Below, in pieces: positions 1 to 6,244 of a DNA stretch of 21,633 nt (its first letter is position 1; each line of letters starts with the position of its first letter). The DNA is taken from NCBI GenBank assembly GCA_049426725.1, contig JBMSYN010000025.1:1-21633 (forward strand). The letters run 5' to 3'. The position numbers and the translations under genes were made by a program. The stretch comes from UBA961 sp049426725. Lineage in GTDB: Bacteria > Bacteroidota > Ignavibacteria > Kapaibacteriales > UBA961. The notes beneath the pieces were generated by a model that saw only the letters and a program-made list of their open reading frames with translations, did no database searches and was not told where the DNA came from.

Positions 1-1065
1 ATCGTGCTTGAAGCAATGGGCGATCTAGCAACATATCGTTGGAAGGATGGGTCGACTAAAAAATCGATTTCCATTCGCGCAAAAGATACAGTCTTTGTTG
101 ATGGAATAACAGCAAGCGGTTGTAGCATGCGATCCGATTCAATCATCATTCAAAGTATCCCTGCTCCTAGCATGCAGATACTCGGAAATGAAGCGCGATG
201 TCCGGGAGAGCTTATCACATTGCGTTCTCCATCAGTGGCACAATTCACGCAAACATGGAATATCATCGGTGGAGAAATCATCGGACCAAATGACAGAGAT
301 TCCGTGATTGTACGAGTAAATCAACAAGGATTAATTACACTGGAAAGAAAGCAAGGACAATGCATCTATAGTGTGAGTGACACATTGCGAGTTCATGCGC
401 GAATATCTCCCATCATTTCAGTGATTGGAAAACAACAATCGTGCATTGGAGATACAGTTGTGCTTAGAGTAGATGGTTCATTTCGTGCAGTGAAATGGTC
501 TGATGGAGTGCAAGGCATTCGAAACATCACGCAGAGTGGAACATATTGGGCAGATATTGAAGATGATAAGGGATGTATGTGGCGTTCAGACACCGTGAAT
601 ATCACATTCAATGCATTACCGGCAAAACCCATCATTTCTTTGCAAGGTGATTCACTCATTACAGCAAGTGCAATAGCATATCAATGGTACTCCGATAAAG
701 GAGAAATCAATGCTGCTCGCAATCAGTGGTTCAGACCCGATTCTTCAGGATTATATCGAGTTCGCATTTGGAATAAGGATGAATGTTCAGAAATATCCGA
801 TCCATTTTCCTATATCCGAGTTACTGCATTGCCAAGAGAGAAAGAACAAAGCTCTCGCATATTGCATCAACCGGCGGATGCTGAATTGCGCATAGAACAT
901 CCATATTTCAAACCACAAATCAGCATCGTGAACATGCTTGGGAACATCGTCATGTCAGGCATTGCAGATTCGCCCATTCATATCATGTCTGTTGGACATC
1001 TTCCCTCAGGGTATTATACAATTGTCATCGATCAAGAAATCCTTCCTCTTCTCATACTCCATTAA
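1..1065 (+). CDS. 3' part of a secreted multi-Ig/PKD-like protein with T9SS type A-like sorting domain
   Basis: The frame is open from base 1, so the start lies upstream; a GTG at 4 is not taken as a start. The visible 354 residues contain Ig/PKD-like beta-sandwich repeats with paired cysteines. Typical segments are 'CPGELITLRSP', 'CIGDTVVLRVDG', 'VKWSDG', 'SGTYWADIEDDKGC' and 'YQWYSDKG'. These resemble the repeats of large surface adhesins in Bacteroidota. The last ~75 residues ('ISIVNMLGNIVMSG' then 'LPSGYYTIVI') fit a T9SS type A C-terminal domain, which targets proteins across the outer membrane for surface attachment or release. Function beyond surface or secreted structural protein cannot be told. 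No strong terminator follows; the next gene is ~200 bp downstream. Confidence 0.85.
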   Translation: MVLEAMGDLATYRWKDGSTKKSISIRAKDTVFVDGITASGCSMRSDSIIIQSIPAPSMQILGNEARCPGELITLRSPSVAQFTQTWNIIGGEIIGPNDRDSVIVRVNQQGLITLERKQGQCIYSVSDTLRVHARISPIISVIGKQQSCIGDTVVLRVDGSFRAVKWSDGVQGIRNITQSGTYWADIEDDKGCMWRSDTVNITFNALPAKPIISLQGDSLITASAIAYQWYSDKGEINAARNQWFRPDSSGLYRVRIWNKDECSEISDPFSYIRVTALPREKEQSSRILHQPADAELRIEHPYFKPQISIVNMLGNIVMSGIADSPIHIMSVGHLPSGYYTIVIDQEILPLLILH

Positions 1066-1196
1066 TCTTCATAGAGCGGTGATTTCAAGGGATTGATATT
1101 GAAATACCCCTAATCATCATGTATTTCTGCTGAAATGTCTCAAAAAACGTAAAAAAATCAGTAGTGTTTCAGTAATGATTCATGATTTCGACCTCA

Positions 1197-1204
1197 TAAA
1201 TTTG
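1197..1204 (+). promoter_or_regulatory. Possible -7 element upstream of the LuxR-type gene
   Basis: TAAATTTG fits the Bacteroidetes -7 consensus TAnnTTTG and lies 58 bp before the chosen ATG. No TTTG is found at the right distance upstream (TTTC at 1167-1170 is too far), so this is a weak call. The rest of 1066-1262 shows no other feature. Confidence 0.3.
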
Positions 1205-1262
1205 TCCATTGGGTTTAGGTAGCATTTTAACATGCTTGGGTAAATTCAGTAATAGAGGTTAC

Positions 1263-1790
1263 ATGGCGAAGAAGAGACTACAGAATGCGGGTTTGGGAAA
1301 GAATGTAAGGAAGACTTCGAATGGGACACGAAGAAAGGAAAAGGACACTTCTTTTTCTTCGATGCAATCCGAGTTGATGAGCAAGACTCTGGAGTTGATT
1401 CAGCTCAAGGACGTGATTGGTCAGGCATTCAAGCAATTGCAAAGTCTTACCAAGGATCTGGACCGTGTGGATCATAAGCTCACGATCAAAGAAGTCATGA
1501 AAATGCTCCAAGTGGAAGGTCCAAAAAAGCGGGATTGGGAATTGTTTCATTCTCAATTGAGGATGTTCAATGAGCCATTCATGGAAGCATTGTGCAAGAA
1601 ATTTCCGAACCTATCCCATCAGGAGATTCGCATTGCCACACTATTGAAGGCGGGGATGACTACCAAGGAGATTGCTGAATTATTTACCATTCAAGTGCGA
1701 ACCGTGGAAAATCACAGGTTTAGCATCCGAAAAAAGATGCGCATAGCAACCGAGAGGGATTTGGTGTCTGTTTTGCAAAATCTCTCATGA
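1263..1790 (+). CDS. LuxR-type HTH transcriptional regulator, stand-alone
   Basis: This 175-residue protein has a basic N-terminus, a central stretch with coiled-coil character (residues ~45-75, 'LELIQLKDVIGQAFKQLQ') and a C-terminal LuxR/GerE-type DNA-binding domain from about residue 117. Diagnostic segments are 'LSHQEIRIATLLKAGMTTKE', 'IAELFTIQVRTVENHR' and 'SIRKKM', covering the recognition helix. The layout matches the C-terminal part of Bacteroidota regulators in which a coiled coil precedes the HTH, but no sensor or receiver domain is present here. The start is set at ATG 1263 after AGAGGT rather than the upstream TTG at 1209, which has no support. Targets are unknown. The B12 operon downstream has its own promoter and riboswitch, so a link to it is not implied. 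Confidence 0.85.
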   Translation: MAKKRLQNAGLGKNVRKTSNGTRRKEKDTSFSSMQSELMSKTLELIQLKDVIGQAFKQLQSLTKDLDRVDHKLTIKEVMKMLQVEGPKKRDWELFHSQLRMFNEPFMEALCKKFPNLSHQEIRIATLLKAGMTTKEIAELFTIQVRTVENHRFSIRKKMRIATERDLVSVLQNLS

Positions 1791-1804
1791 TATTGCGGAA
1801 ATCC

Positions 1805-1834
1805 TTTGATAAAGAAAAAAAACAAGTAGATTTG
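1805..1834 (+). promoter_or_regulatory. Bacteroidetes-type promoter of the B12 riboswitch operon
   Basis: TTTG (1805-1808), an 18-bp spacer and TAGATTTG (1827-1834) fit the Bacteroidetes primary sigma consensus (TTTG at -33, TAnnTTTG at -7). Transcription would start near 1841, just ahead of the riboswitch stem that begins at 1854. Confidence 0.7.
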
Positions 1835-1853
1835 CATCATTAAATTTGACATA

Positions 1854-1958
1854 GGCTTCAAGTTTGTCATAAACAAAAGAAGGAATCAGGTGTAAATCCT
1901 GAGCTGTCGTGCAACTGTGAATCCCTCGTGGATCAGCCAGATACTTCCCTTGAAAGCC
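1854..1958 (+). ncRNA. Cobalamin (adenosylcobalamin) riboswitch aptamer
   Basis: The conserved core of the B12 element is visible in order: GGAATCAGGTGTAAATCCTG (1880s-1890s), GAGCTGTCGTGCAACTGTGA and the B12-box-like AGCCAGATACTTCC (1935-1948). A closing stem forms between GGCTTCAAG (1854-1862) and CTTGAAAGCC (1949-1958), with one bulged base. Compared with the common consensus, the B12 box is AGCCAGATAC rather than AGCCAGGAGACC, so the match is good but not perfect. It lies in the leader of the DUF6580 gene, so cobalamin is expected to repress the two genes downstream. Confidence 0.9.
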
Positions 1959-2047
1959 AATGCATAGCACTCACGAGAAAGTGCAGGCATCCATGGTACG
2001 GCAGCGTCCTTTGCCTCACAATCTCCTTTTCACAAGGTGTTCGTATC
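1959..2047 (+). promoter_or_regulatory. Riboswitch expression platform and ribosome binding site
   Basis: Between aptamer and ATG 2048 lie a hairpin GCACT/AGTGC (1967-1971 with 1980-1984, extended by ATGC/GCAT) and GGCA/TGCC (2000-2003 with 2012-2015). CCTT (2025-2028) can pair with AAGG (2034-2037) of the Shine-Dalgarno AAGGTG. There is no hairpin with a U-tract, so control is more likely at translation initiation than by termination. The pairing was worked out by eye. Confidence 0.5.
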
Positions 2048-2620
2048 ATGAATTCACAGATGCAAAAGCGCTTATTATTCCTCATAGCACTCATTCTCCT
2101 AGCCGCATTCGGCAGAATCATTCCACATCCATATAATATGTCGCCCATTGCCGCAATGGGTTTGCTTGGTTCAGCATATTTTTCACGCAAATGGATGGCT
2201 TTTGCAATTCCATTTTTGGGAACGTGGCTCAGTGATTTGTTCATCAATAATGTTGTCTATGCACATCTTTTTAATGAATTCACTTGGTTTTATTCCGGAT
2301 CAGAATGGATTTATGCTAGTTATGCAATCATCATCATGATGGGACTCTTTTTATTCTCATCTGTTTCCATTGCTCGCATCATGTCCGGAAGCATATTGGC
2401 AACAACTATTTTCTTTTTGCTCACCAATTTTGGCGCATGGCTAGGCAATCCTCTTTATCCTCAAACCATTGAGGGATTGATGATGAGTTATGCTGCCGGT
2501 TTGCCTTTTCTTCAGGGAAGTTTCTTTGGTGATTTGATGTATTCCGGAATACTTTTTGGTGGATTTGCCTTAGCCGGAAAGCAATTGAATTTTCCCATTG
2601 CAAAAACCGAACAAGCATGA
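2048..2620 (+). CDS. DUF6580-like integral membrane protein under B12 riboswitch control
   Basis: This 190-residue, very hydrophobic protein has about five or six predicted membrane segments. Segments that recall the DUF6580 family are 'PHPYNMSPIAAMGLLGSAYF', 'AIPFLGTWLSDLFINN', 'FLLTNFGAWLGNPLYPQT' and 'GLPFLQGSFFGDLMYSGILF'. The family's size and fold resemble substrate-binding (S) components of ECF-type vitamin transporters, but it has no proven substrate known to me. The preceding cobalamin riboswitch suggests uptake of cobalamin, a precursor, or cobalt; this is an inference. The start is ATG 2048 with AAGGTG eight bases upstream; a longer reading from 1928 would run through the riboswitch and is rejected. 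The stop overlaps the next start (ATGA), so the two genes are probably co-translated. Confidence 0.8.
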   Translation: MNSQMQKRLLFLIALILLAAFGRIIPHPYNMSPIAAMGLLGSAYFSRKWMAFAIPFLGTWLSDLFINNVVYAHLFNEFTWFYSGSEWIYASYAIIIMMGLFLFSSVSIARIMSGSILATTIFFLLTNFGAWLGNPLYPQTIEGLMMSYAAGLPFLQGSFFGDLMYSGILFGGFALAGKQLNFPIAKTEQA

Positions 2621-3570
2621 ACTTTGTGAGTTTGATATTTGTGATGTTCTTGTGCATCGCAAATATGCATGCGCAATTTCCTGATCGAGTGGGCACACCT
2701 GATTGCGATGCCATTCCCGCTGATCACCCCGGATTGAATTGGGGTGTGTCTTGCATGATTGCCCCAGGATATATTTCCATTGCGGAATCTTCCAATGGGA
2801 AAGTGTCTGTAGAAGATGCCACTTTTGCGATTGGTCCTGCTGACAATGCAGTCATCAGTTTGGGCGATGGAGGCATTGCCACCATGACATTCCAATATCC
2901 AATCACTGATGGACCGGGAGCTGATTTCGCGGTATTCGAAAATGCATTCGATGATTATTTTTTGGAATTCGCATTTGTGGAAGTGAGCAGTGATGGAGTG
3001 CATTTTGTGCGTTTTCCTTCCGTATCGCTCACGCAAACAATGCAACAGATCGGACCATTCATGCGCATACCCGATGTGCGAGCAATACACAATCTTGCAG
3101 GAAAATATCGCGGGGGATATGGAACGCCATTCGATCTTGCATCATTGAAAGATAGTGTTGGCTTAGACATTCAAGCTGTCACGCATGTTCGAGTGATTGA
3201 TGTGATTGGTGCAATAGAACCTCGATTTGCAAGCAGGGATTCTAGGGGAAACATCATAAATGATCCTTGGCCTACGCCTTTTTCTTCATGTGGATTTGAT
3301 CTTGATGGTATTGCCGTCATTCATGAACAGCGAATCATTTCTGAACAAATGAATATTGCACCCAATCCAATTCATGCCGGAGAGAATGGTGGAACCGTGC
3401 GCGTGATGGATGCTGTAAATGATGTATCTGTTTTTTCAATGCAGGGTGAATTCATTCGAGAGGGAAAAGACGGGATTATTCAAACAAATGGATTACCCGG
3501 TGGAGTCTATGTTGTACGGGGAATAATAGATGGACACTTGCGTTCCGGAATGTTCATGATCTTGCCTTGA
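2617..3570 (+). CDS. Secreted T9SS surface protein of the B12 operon
   Basis: The 317-residue protein starts with a signal peptide (hydrophobic segment ending 'ANMHAQ' near residue 20). The mature part has a beta-rich domain with 'VISLGDGGIATMTFQYPI', 'DGPGADFAVFENAFDD', 'FVEVSSDGVHFVRFP', 'VTHVRVIDVIG' and 'CGFDLDGIAVI'. This pattern is familiar from secreted 'cell surface protein' or PEP-CTERM-annotated proteins of unknown function. The last ~70 residues ('IAPNPIHAG' to 'GLPGGVYVV') form a T9SS type A-like sorting domain. It overlaps the DUF6580 gene by four bases and so falls under the same riboswitch. A role in capturing cobalamin at the surface is plausible, as Bacteroides use dedicated B12-binding surface proteins (BtuG, BtuH), but homology to those is not claimed. 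No clear terminator is seen in the 11 bp before the convergent phnD-like gene. Confidence 0.8.
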   Translation: MNFVSLIFVMFLCIANMHAQFPDRVGTPDCDAIPADHPGLNWGVSCMIAPGYISIAESSNGKVSVEDATFAIGPADNAVISLGDGGIATMTFQYPITDGPGADFAVFENAFDDYFLEFAFVEVSSDGVHFVRFPSVSLTQTMQQIGPFMRIPDVRAIHNLAGKYRGGYGTPFDLASLKDSVGLDIQAVTHVRVIDVIGAIEPRFASRDSRGNIINDPWPTPFSSCGFDLDGIAVIHEQRIISEQMNIAPNPIHAGENGGTVRVMDAVNDVSVFSMQGEFIREGKDGIIQTNGLPGGVYVVRGIIDGHLRSGMFMILP

Positions 3571-3581
3571 TCAATCACTGA

Positions 3582-4511
3582 TTATTTTTTCTTCAGAGCT
3601 TTTTCCAAATCTCCACCGAATGTGTTGATCATGGTGCGAAGCACATCATAATCTTTGTCTGATGTTGGAGCCAATCCCTCGATGCTATATGTGGCATACA
3701 AAGTCTCGCGTCCGGCAGGCGTGGATTGGAAATCAAGCAATGCTTGAATCAATTCTTTTTTCATGTCTTCAGGAAAATCAGAGCGAAACACAAATGGATC
3801 ATTTGGGATGCTTTCCGTGAAACCAATGATTTTCACTTTGGAGAAAATATCCGGATACTGTTTTACCACGCGTGCTCGCGCATCGAGAATCTCACCTGTT
3901 TTTTTGTCCGGTGGAGAAAAATATGTTGCACCTGCATCAACTTGTGATTGATAAACCATGGTGACCACATTGTCATGTCGCATTGCAAACACTTCTTCCG
4001 CAGGTTTGATATGCTCTTTATCCAGCATTGCCTTCGGCAAAATATAACCCGAAGTTGATGCTGCATCCACGAATGCAATTTTTTTACCACGAAGATCTTG
4101 AATTGAATTGATATCGCTATTTGCTCTCGCAATGAATTGACCTCGATATGTGGTTTCACCATCTCTGCGAATCACTTTCAAAGTTGCTTTCACCCCATAT
4201 TTTTGATGAGCCAGAATATAGCTGAAAGTATTCATGGCTGCGATGTCCGCTTTACCGCTTCCAAATGCCTCCACAACCGCTATAAAGCTTGTTGGAAAAG
4301 TGGCTACAACATGATATCCCGTTTTTGCCTCAAGATAAGCGACGAGACTATCTGCTGAATTGCTCAATTTTTGAGCATCAACGGAAGGGGTGAGCAAAAT
4401 GCGGATGGGATTGCCCTCACTGCCGATTTCATTTGATTCCAGCATTGGTTTTATGGTCAAATAGACCAAAACCGTGGCAATCAGAGAAAGATAAAAGATT
4501 CCAATTTTCAT
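3582..4511 (-). CDS. phnD: PhnD-like phosphate/phosphonate ABC transporter substrate-binding protein
   Basis: The 309-residue protein begins with a hydrophobic N-terminus ('IGIFYLSLIATVLVYL') that may be an uncleaved anchor or signal sequence; there is no lipobox cysteine. The periplasmic-binding fold shows PhnD-family marks: 'IRILLTPSVDAQ', 'DIAAMNTFSYILAH', 'GQFIARANSDINSIQDLRGK' and 'IAFVDAASTSGYILP'. Family members bind phosphonate, phosphite or phosphate for an ABC importer. No permease or ATPase gene (phnC/phnE) lies next to it: it is convergent with the B12 operon and divergent from sucC. The ligand is therefore open, and a sensory role is possible. The start is the ATG at 4511; an upstream TTG at 4544 would add 11 non-hydrophobic residues and is less likely. 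No clear Shine-Dalgarno is seen. Confidence 0.85.
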   Translation of the reverse strand: MKIGIFYLSLIATVLVYLTIKPMLESNEIGSEGNPIRILLTPSVDAQKLSNSADSLVAYLEAKTGYHVVATFPTSFIAVVEAFGSGKADIAAMNTFSYILAHQKYGVKATLKVIRRDGETTYRGQFIARANSDINSIQDLRGKKIAFVDAASTSGYILPKAMLDKEHIKPAEEVFAMRHDNVVTMVYQSQVDAGATYFSPPDKKTGEILDARARVVKQYPDIFSKVKIIGFTESIPNDPFVFRSDFPEDMKKELIQALLDFQSTPAGRETLYATYSIEGLAPTSDKDYDVLRTMINTFGGDLEKALKKK

Positions 4512-4525
4512 GGTAGTTACATGGT

Positions 4526-4557
4526 TTTGGCTATGCCATGTCAATTTGGTAATTTTG
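4526..4557 (+). promoter_or_regulatory. Bacteroidetes-type promoter of sucC
   Basis: TTTG (4526-4529), a 20-bp spacer and TAATTTTG (4550-4557) match the consensus fully. The start of transcription would be near 4564, giving a leader of about 68 bases without an obvious Shine-Dalgarno before ATG 4632. On the opposite strand TAAATTTG (4614-4607) could be the -7 box of the divergent phnD-like gene, but no -33 partner is seen for it. Confidence 0.65.
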
Positions 4558-4631
4558 GGTCTGTTTTTAAGAGAACAATTTAGTGGTTCAGCGAGGAATC
4601 ACGAAACAAATTTATCACCCGGTACACCATC

Positions 4632-5870
4632 ATGAATATTCACGAGTATCAAGCCAAAGAGTTATTGCGTCGCTATAATGTGCCAGTATTGAAAGGCAAA
4701 CCAGTTTTTTCTGCAGATGAAGCATGGAATATCACGAAGACTGAATTCATTGATAATGGCATCAATGTGGTTGTGTTGAAATCACAAATCCATGCCGGAG
4801 GTCGCGGAAAGGGAATCATTCATGATACGACAACAAGAGAAGTCATCGAATTGTATGGCAAGCCTGTTCGTGGCGTGACCGTGATTCATGAGGGTGACAT
4901 TGCAGGAAAGGCAAAAGAATATGCTCAAGCTACGATTGACAATACACTTGTGACAATTCAAACAGGTGAGGCGGGTAAAGTTGTTCGCCGCATGTTCATC
5001 GAAGAAGGTTGCAATATCGCACATGAATATTATTGTAGCATTTTGCTCGATCGCGATTCTTCTCGCAATATCATCATGGTTTCAACCGAAGGTGGTATGG
5101 ATATTGAAGAAGTTGCCGAACATTCACCAGAGAAAATCTTGAAAGAATATGTTGATCCATGCATCGGATTCCAGCAATTCCAAGCCCGTCGTTTGGCATT
5201 TGGTTTGGGATTGAGTGGTGCAGCATTCAAGAGCTTTGTGTCATTCATCGATACATTGTATCGTGCTTATGAAGACATGGATTGCAGCATGTTGGAAATC
5301 AATCCGCTTGTCGTGACAAATGATGGTACATTCATTGCATTGGACGCAAAAGTCAATTTTGATGACAATGCATTATATCGTCACACAGAATATTTGGAAC
5401 TTCGTGATATTGAAGAAGAAGATCCTCTCGAAGTGGAAGCTTCAAAATTCAATTTGAATTATATCAAGCTTGATGGAAATGTTGGTTGCATGGTCAATGG
5501 CGCCGGTTTGGCAATGGCCACAATGGACATCATTCAATTGGCGGGTGGCAAACCTGCCAATTTCTTGGATGTTGGTGGCGGAGCCAATGTCGAACGCATT
5601 GCAAATGCATTCCGCATCATGACCAATGACCCTGCTGTTGAATGTGTGCTCATCAATATTTTTGGTGGCATTGTTCGCTGCGATCGCGTGGCAAATGGAA
5701 TTGTACAGGCACTTCAACAAGTTTCCGTTTCAACGCCGGTAATCGTTCGCCTCGAAGGAACAAATGCTGTTGAAGCCGGTGAAATCCTCAAAAATTCCGG
5801 CATGGAATTCCTGGTTGCAACAACACTTGAAGATGCTGCGAATAAAGTGACTCAAGCCTTGTCGAAATAA
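4632..5870 (+). CDS. sucC: Succinyl-CoA synthetase (ADP-forming) beta subunit
   Basis: SucC is the nucleotide-binding beta subunit that, with SucD, converts succinyl-CoA to succinate with substrate-level ATP/GTP formation in the TCA cycle (cytoplasm). The 412-residue protein starts with the family signature 'MNIHEYQAKELLRRYNVPV'. It has the ATP-grasp loop 'SQIHAGGRGKG' (near residue 55), the metal-site region 'MLEINPLVV', 'ANFLDVGGGANVERI', 'LINIFGGIVRCD' and 'VRLEGTNAVEAGEILKNSG' near the C-terminus. It is about 24 residues longer than the 388-residue E. coli protein, the difference being spread through the middle. sucD, usually next to sucC, is not here. The gene has its own promoter and a strong terminator, so it is monocistronic. 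Confidence 0.97.
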   Translation: MNIHEYQAKELLRRYNVPVLKGKPVFSADEAWNITKTEFIDNGINVVVLKSQIHAGGRGKGIIHDTTTREVIELYGKPVRGVTVIHEGDIAGKAKEYAQATIDNTLVTIQTGEAGKVVRRMFIEEGCNIAHEYYCSILLDRDSSRNIIMVSTEGGMDIEEVAEHSPEKILKEYVDPCIGFQQFQARRLAFGLGLSGAAFKSFVSFIDTLYRAYEDMDCSMLEINPLVVTNDGTFIALDAKVNFDDNALYRHTEYLELRDIEEEDPLEVEASKFNLNYIKLDGNVGCMVNGAGLAMATMDIIQLAGGKPANFLDVGGGANVERIANAFRIMTNDPAVECVLINIFGGIVRCDRVANGIVQALQQVSVSTPVIVRLEGTNAVEAGEILKNSGMEFLVATTLEDAANKVTQALSK

Positions 5871-5897
5871 AGAAAATATATCCTGACCAATACCAAG

Positions 5898-5928
5898 AAA
5901 GCACAATCCCAGAGATTGTGCTTTTTTG
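5898..5928 (+). terminator. Rho-independent terminator of sucC
   Basis: A perfect 11-bp stem, AAAGCACAATC (5898-5908) with GATTGTGCTTT (5914-5924), has a 5-nt loop and continues in T's (5922-5927). Read on the minus strand the hairpin follows the small convergent gene at 5940-6104 and may serve it too. Confidence 0.9.
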
Positions 5929-5939
5929 TTTTATAATCC

Positions 5940-6104
5940 TCATGATTTATGCTTCTCCCGAATGCCGCCTCCACCCCATTTAGCAAAAATGATCTTGGAC
6001 ATTCTCAATGAAATTTCCCCATAATATGTAATAGCTGCGATAATGGAAGTTTTTACATGGCTATACCATTTTTTTATCGTAATATGCGACATTGGAAAGC
6101 ACAT
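5940..6104 (-). CDS. Small gene, 54-residue basic protein of unknown function
   Basis: An uninterrupted minus-strand frame runs from ATG (6104-6102) to TGA (5942-5940). It is preceded by a strong Shine-Dalgarno CGGGAGGA (6118-6111) six bases upstream of the ATG. A second in-frame ATG lies at 6092. The protein starts 'MCFPMSHITIKKWY', has a short hydrophobic stretch 'TSIIAAITYY' (too short for a sure membrane helix) and ends in a glycine run and basic tail, 'WGGGGIREKHKS'. I do not recognise a family. It converges on sucC and could share its terminator hairpin (5898-5928). A possible promoter lies at 6231-6199. Evidence is the RBS, the frame and the fit of terminator and promoter around it; chance remains possible for so short an ORF. 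Confidence 0.5.
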   Translation of the reverse strand: MCFPMSHITIKKWYSHVKTSIIAAITYYGEISLRMSKIIFAKWGGGGIREKHKS

Positions 6105-6198
6105 TATTTTTCCTCCCGAACTTCACTTCTGTCTACAGATTGTTCAGGTTCAATCATGATGTGATGAAATGGCGAATGAGATGTCATTTCAGAAATCC

Positions 6199-6231
6199 CG
6201 AACATAGTTAACTCACTCATACATTTTCAAA
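6199..6231 (-). promoter_or_regulatory. Possible promoter of the small minus-strand gene
   Basis: On the minus strand TTTG (6231-6228), a 21-bp spacer and TATGTTCG (6206-6199) match the consensus with one mismatch, about 95 bp ahead of ATG 6104. Elsewhere in 6105-6244 there is an inverted repeat TGAAATG-N13-CATTTCA (6165-6171 and 6185-6191). No convincing promoter for the plus-strand gene at 6245 was seen there. Confidence 0.3.
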
Positions 6232-6244
6232 GGAAAGAGAACAC

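Noticed and set aside
1928..2047. N-terminal extension of the DUF6580-like protein
   Set aside because: It starts inside the B12 aptamer with no ribosome site; ATG 2048 with AAGGTG is better and begins the first hydrophobic segment.
2512..3090. 192-codon minus-strand ORF opposite the B12-operon genes
   Set aside because: It is antisense to a well-supported signal-peptide protein, with Cys/His-rich shadow composition and no family resemblance.
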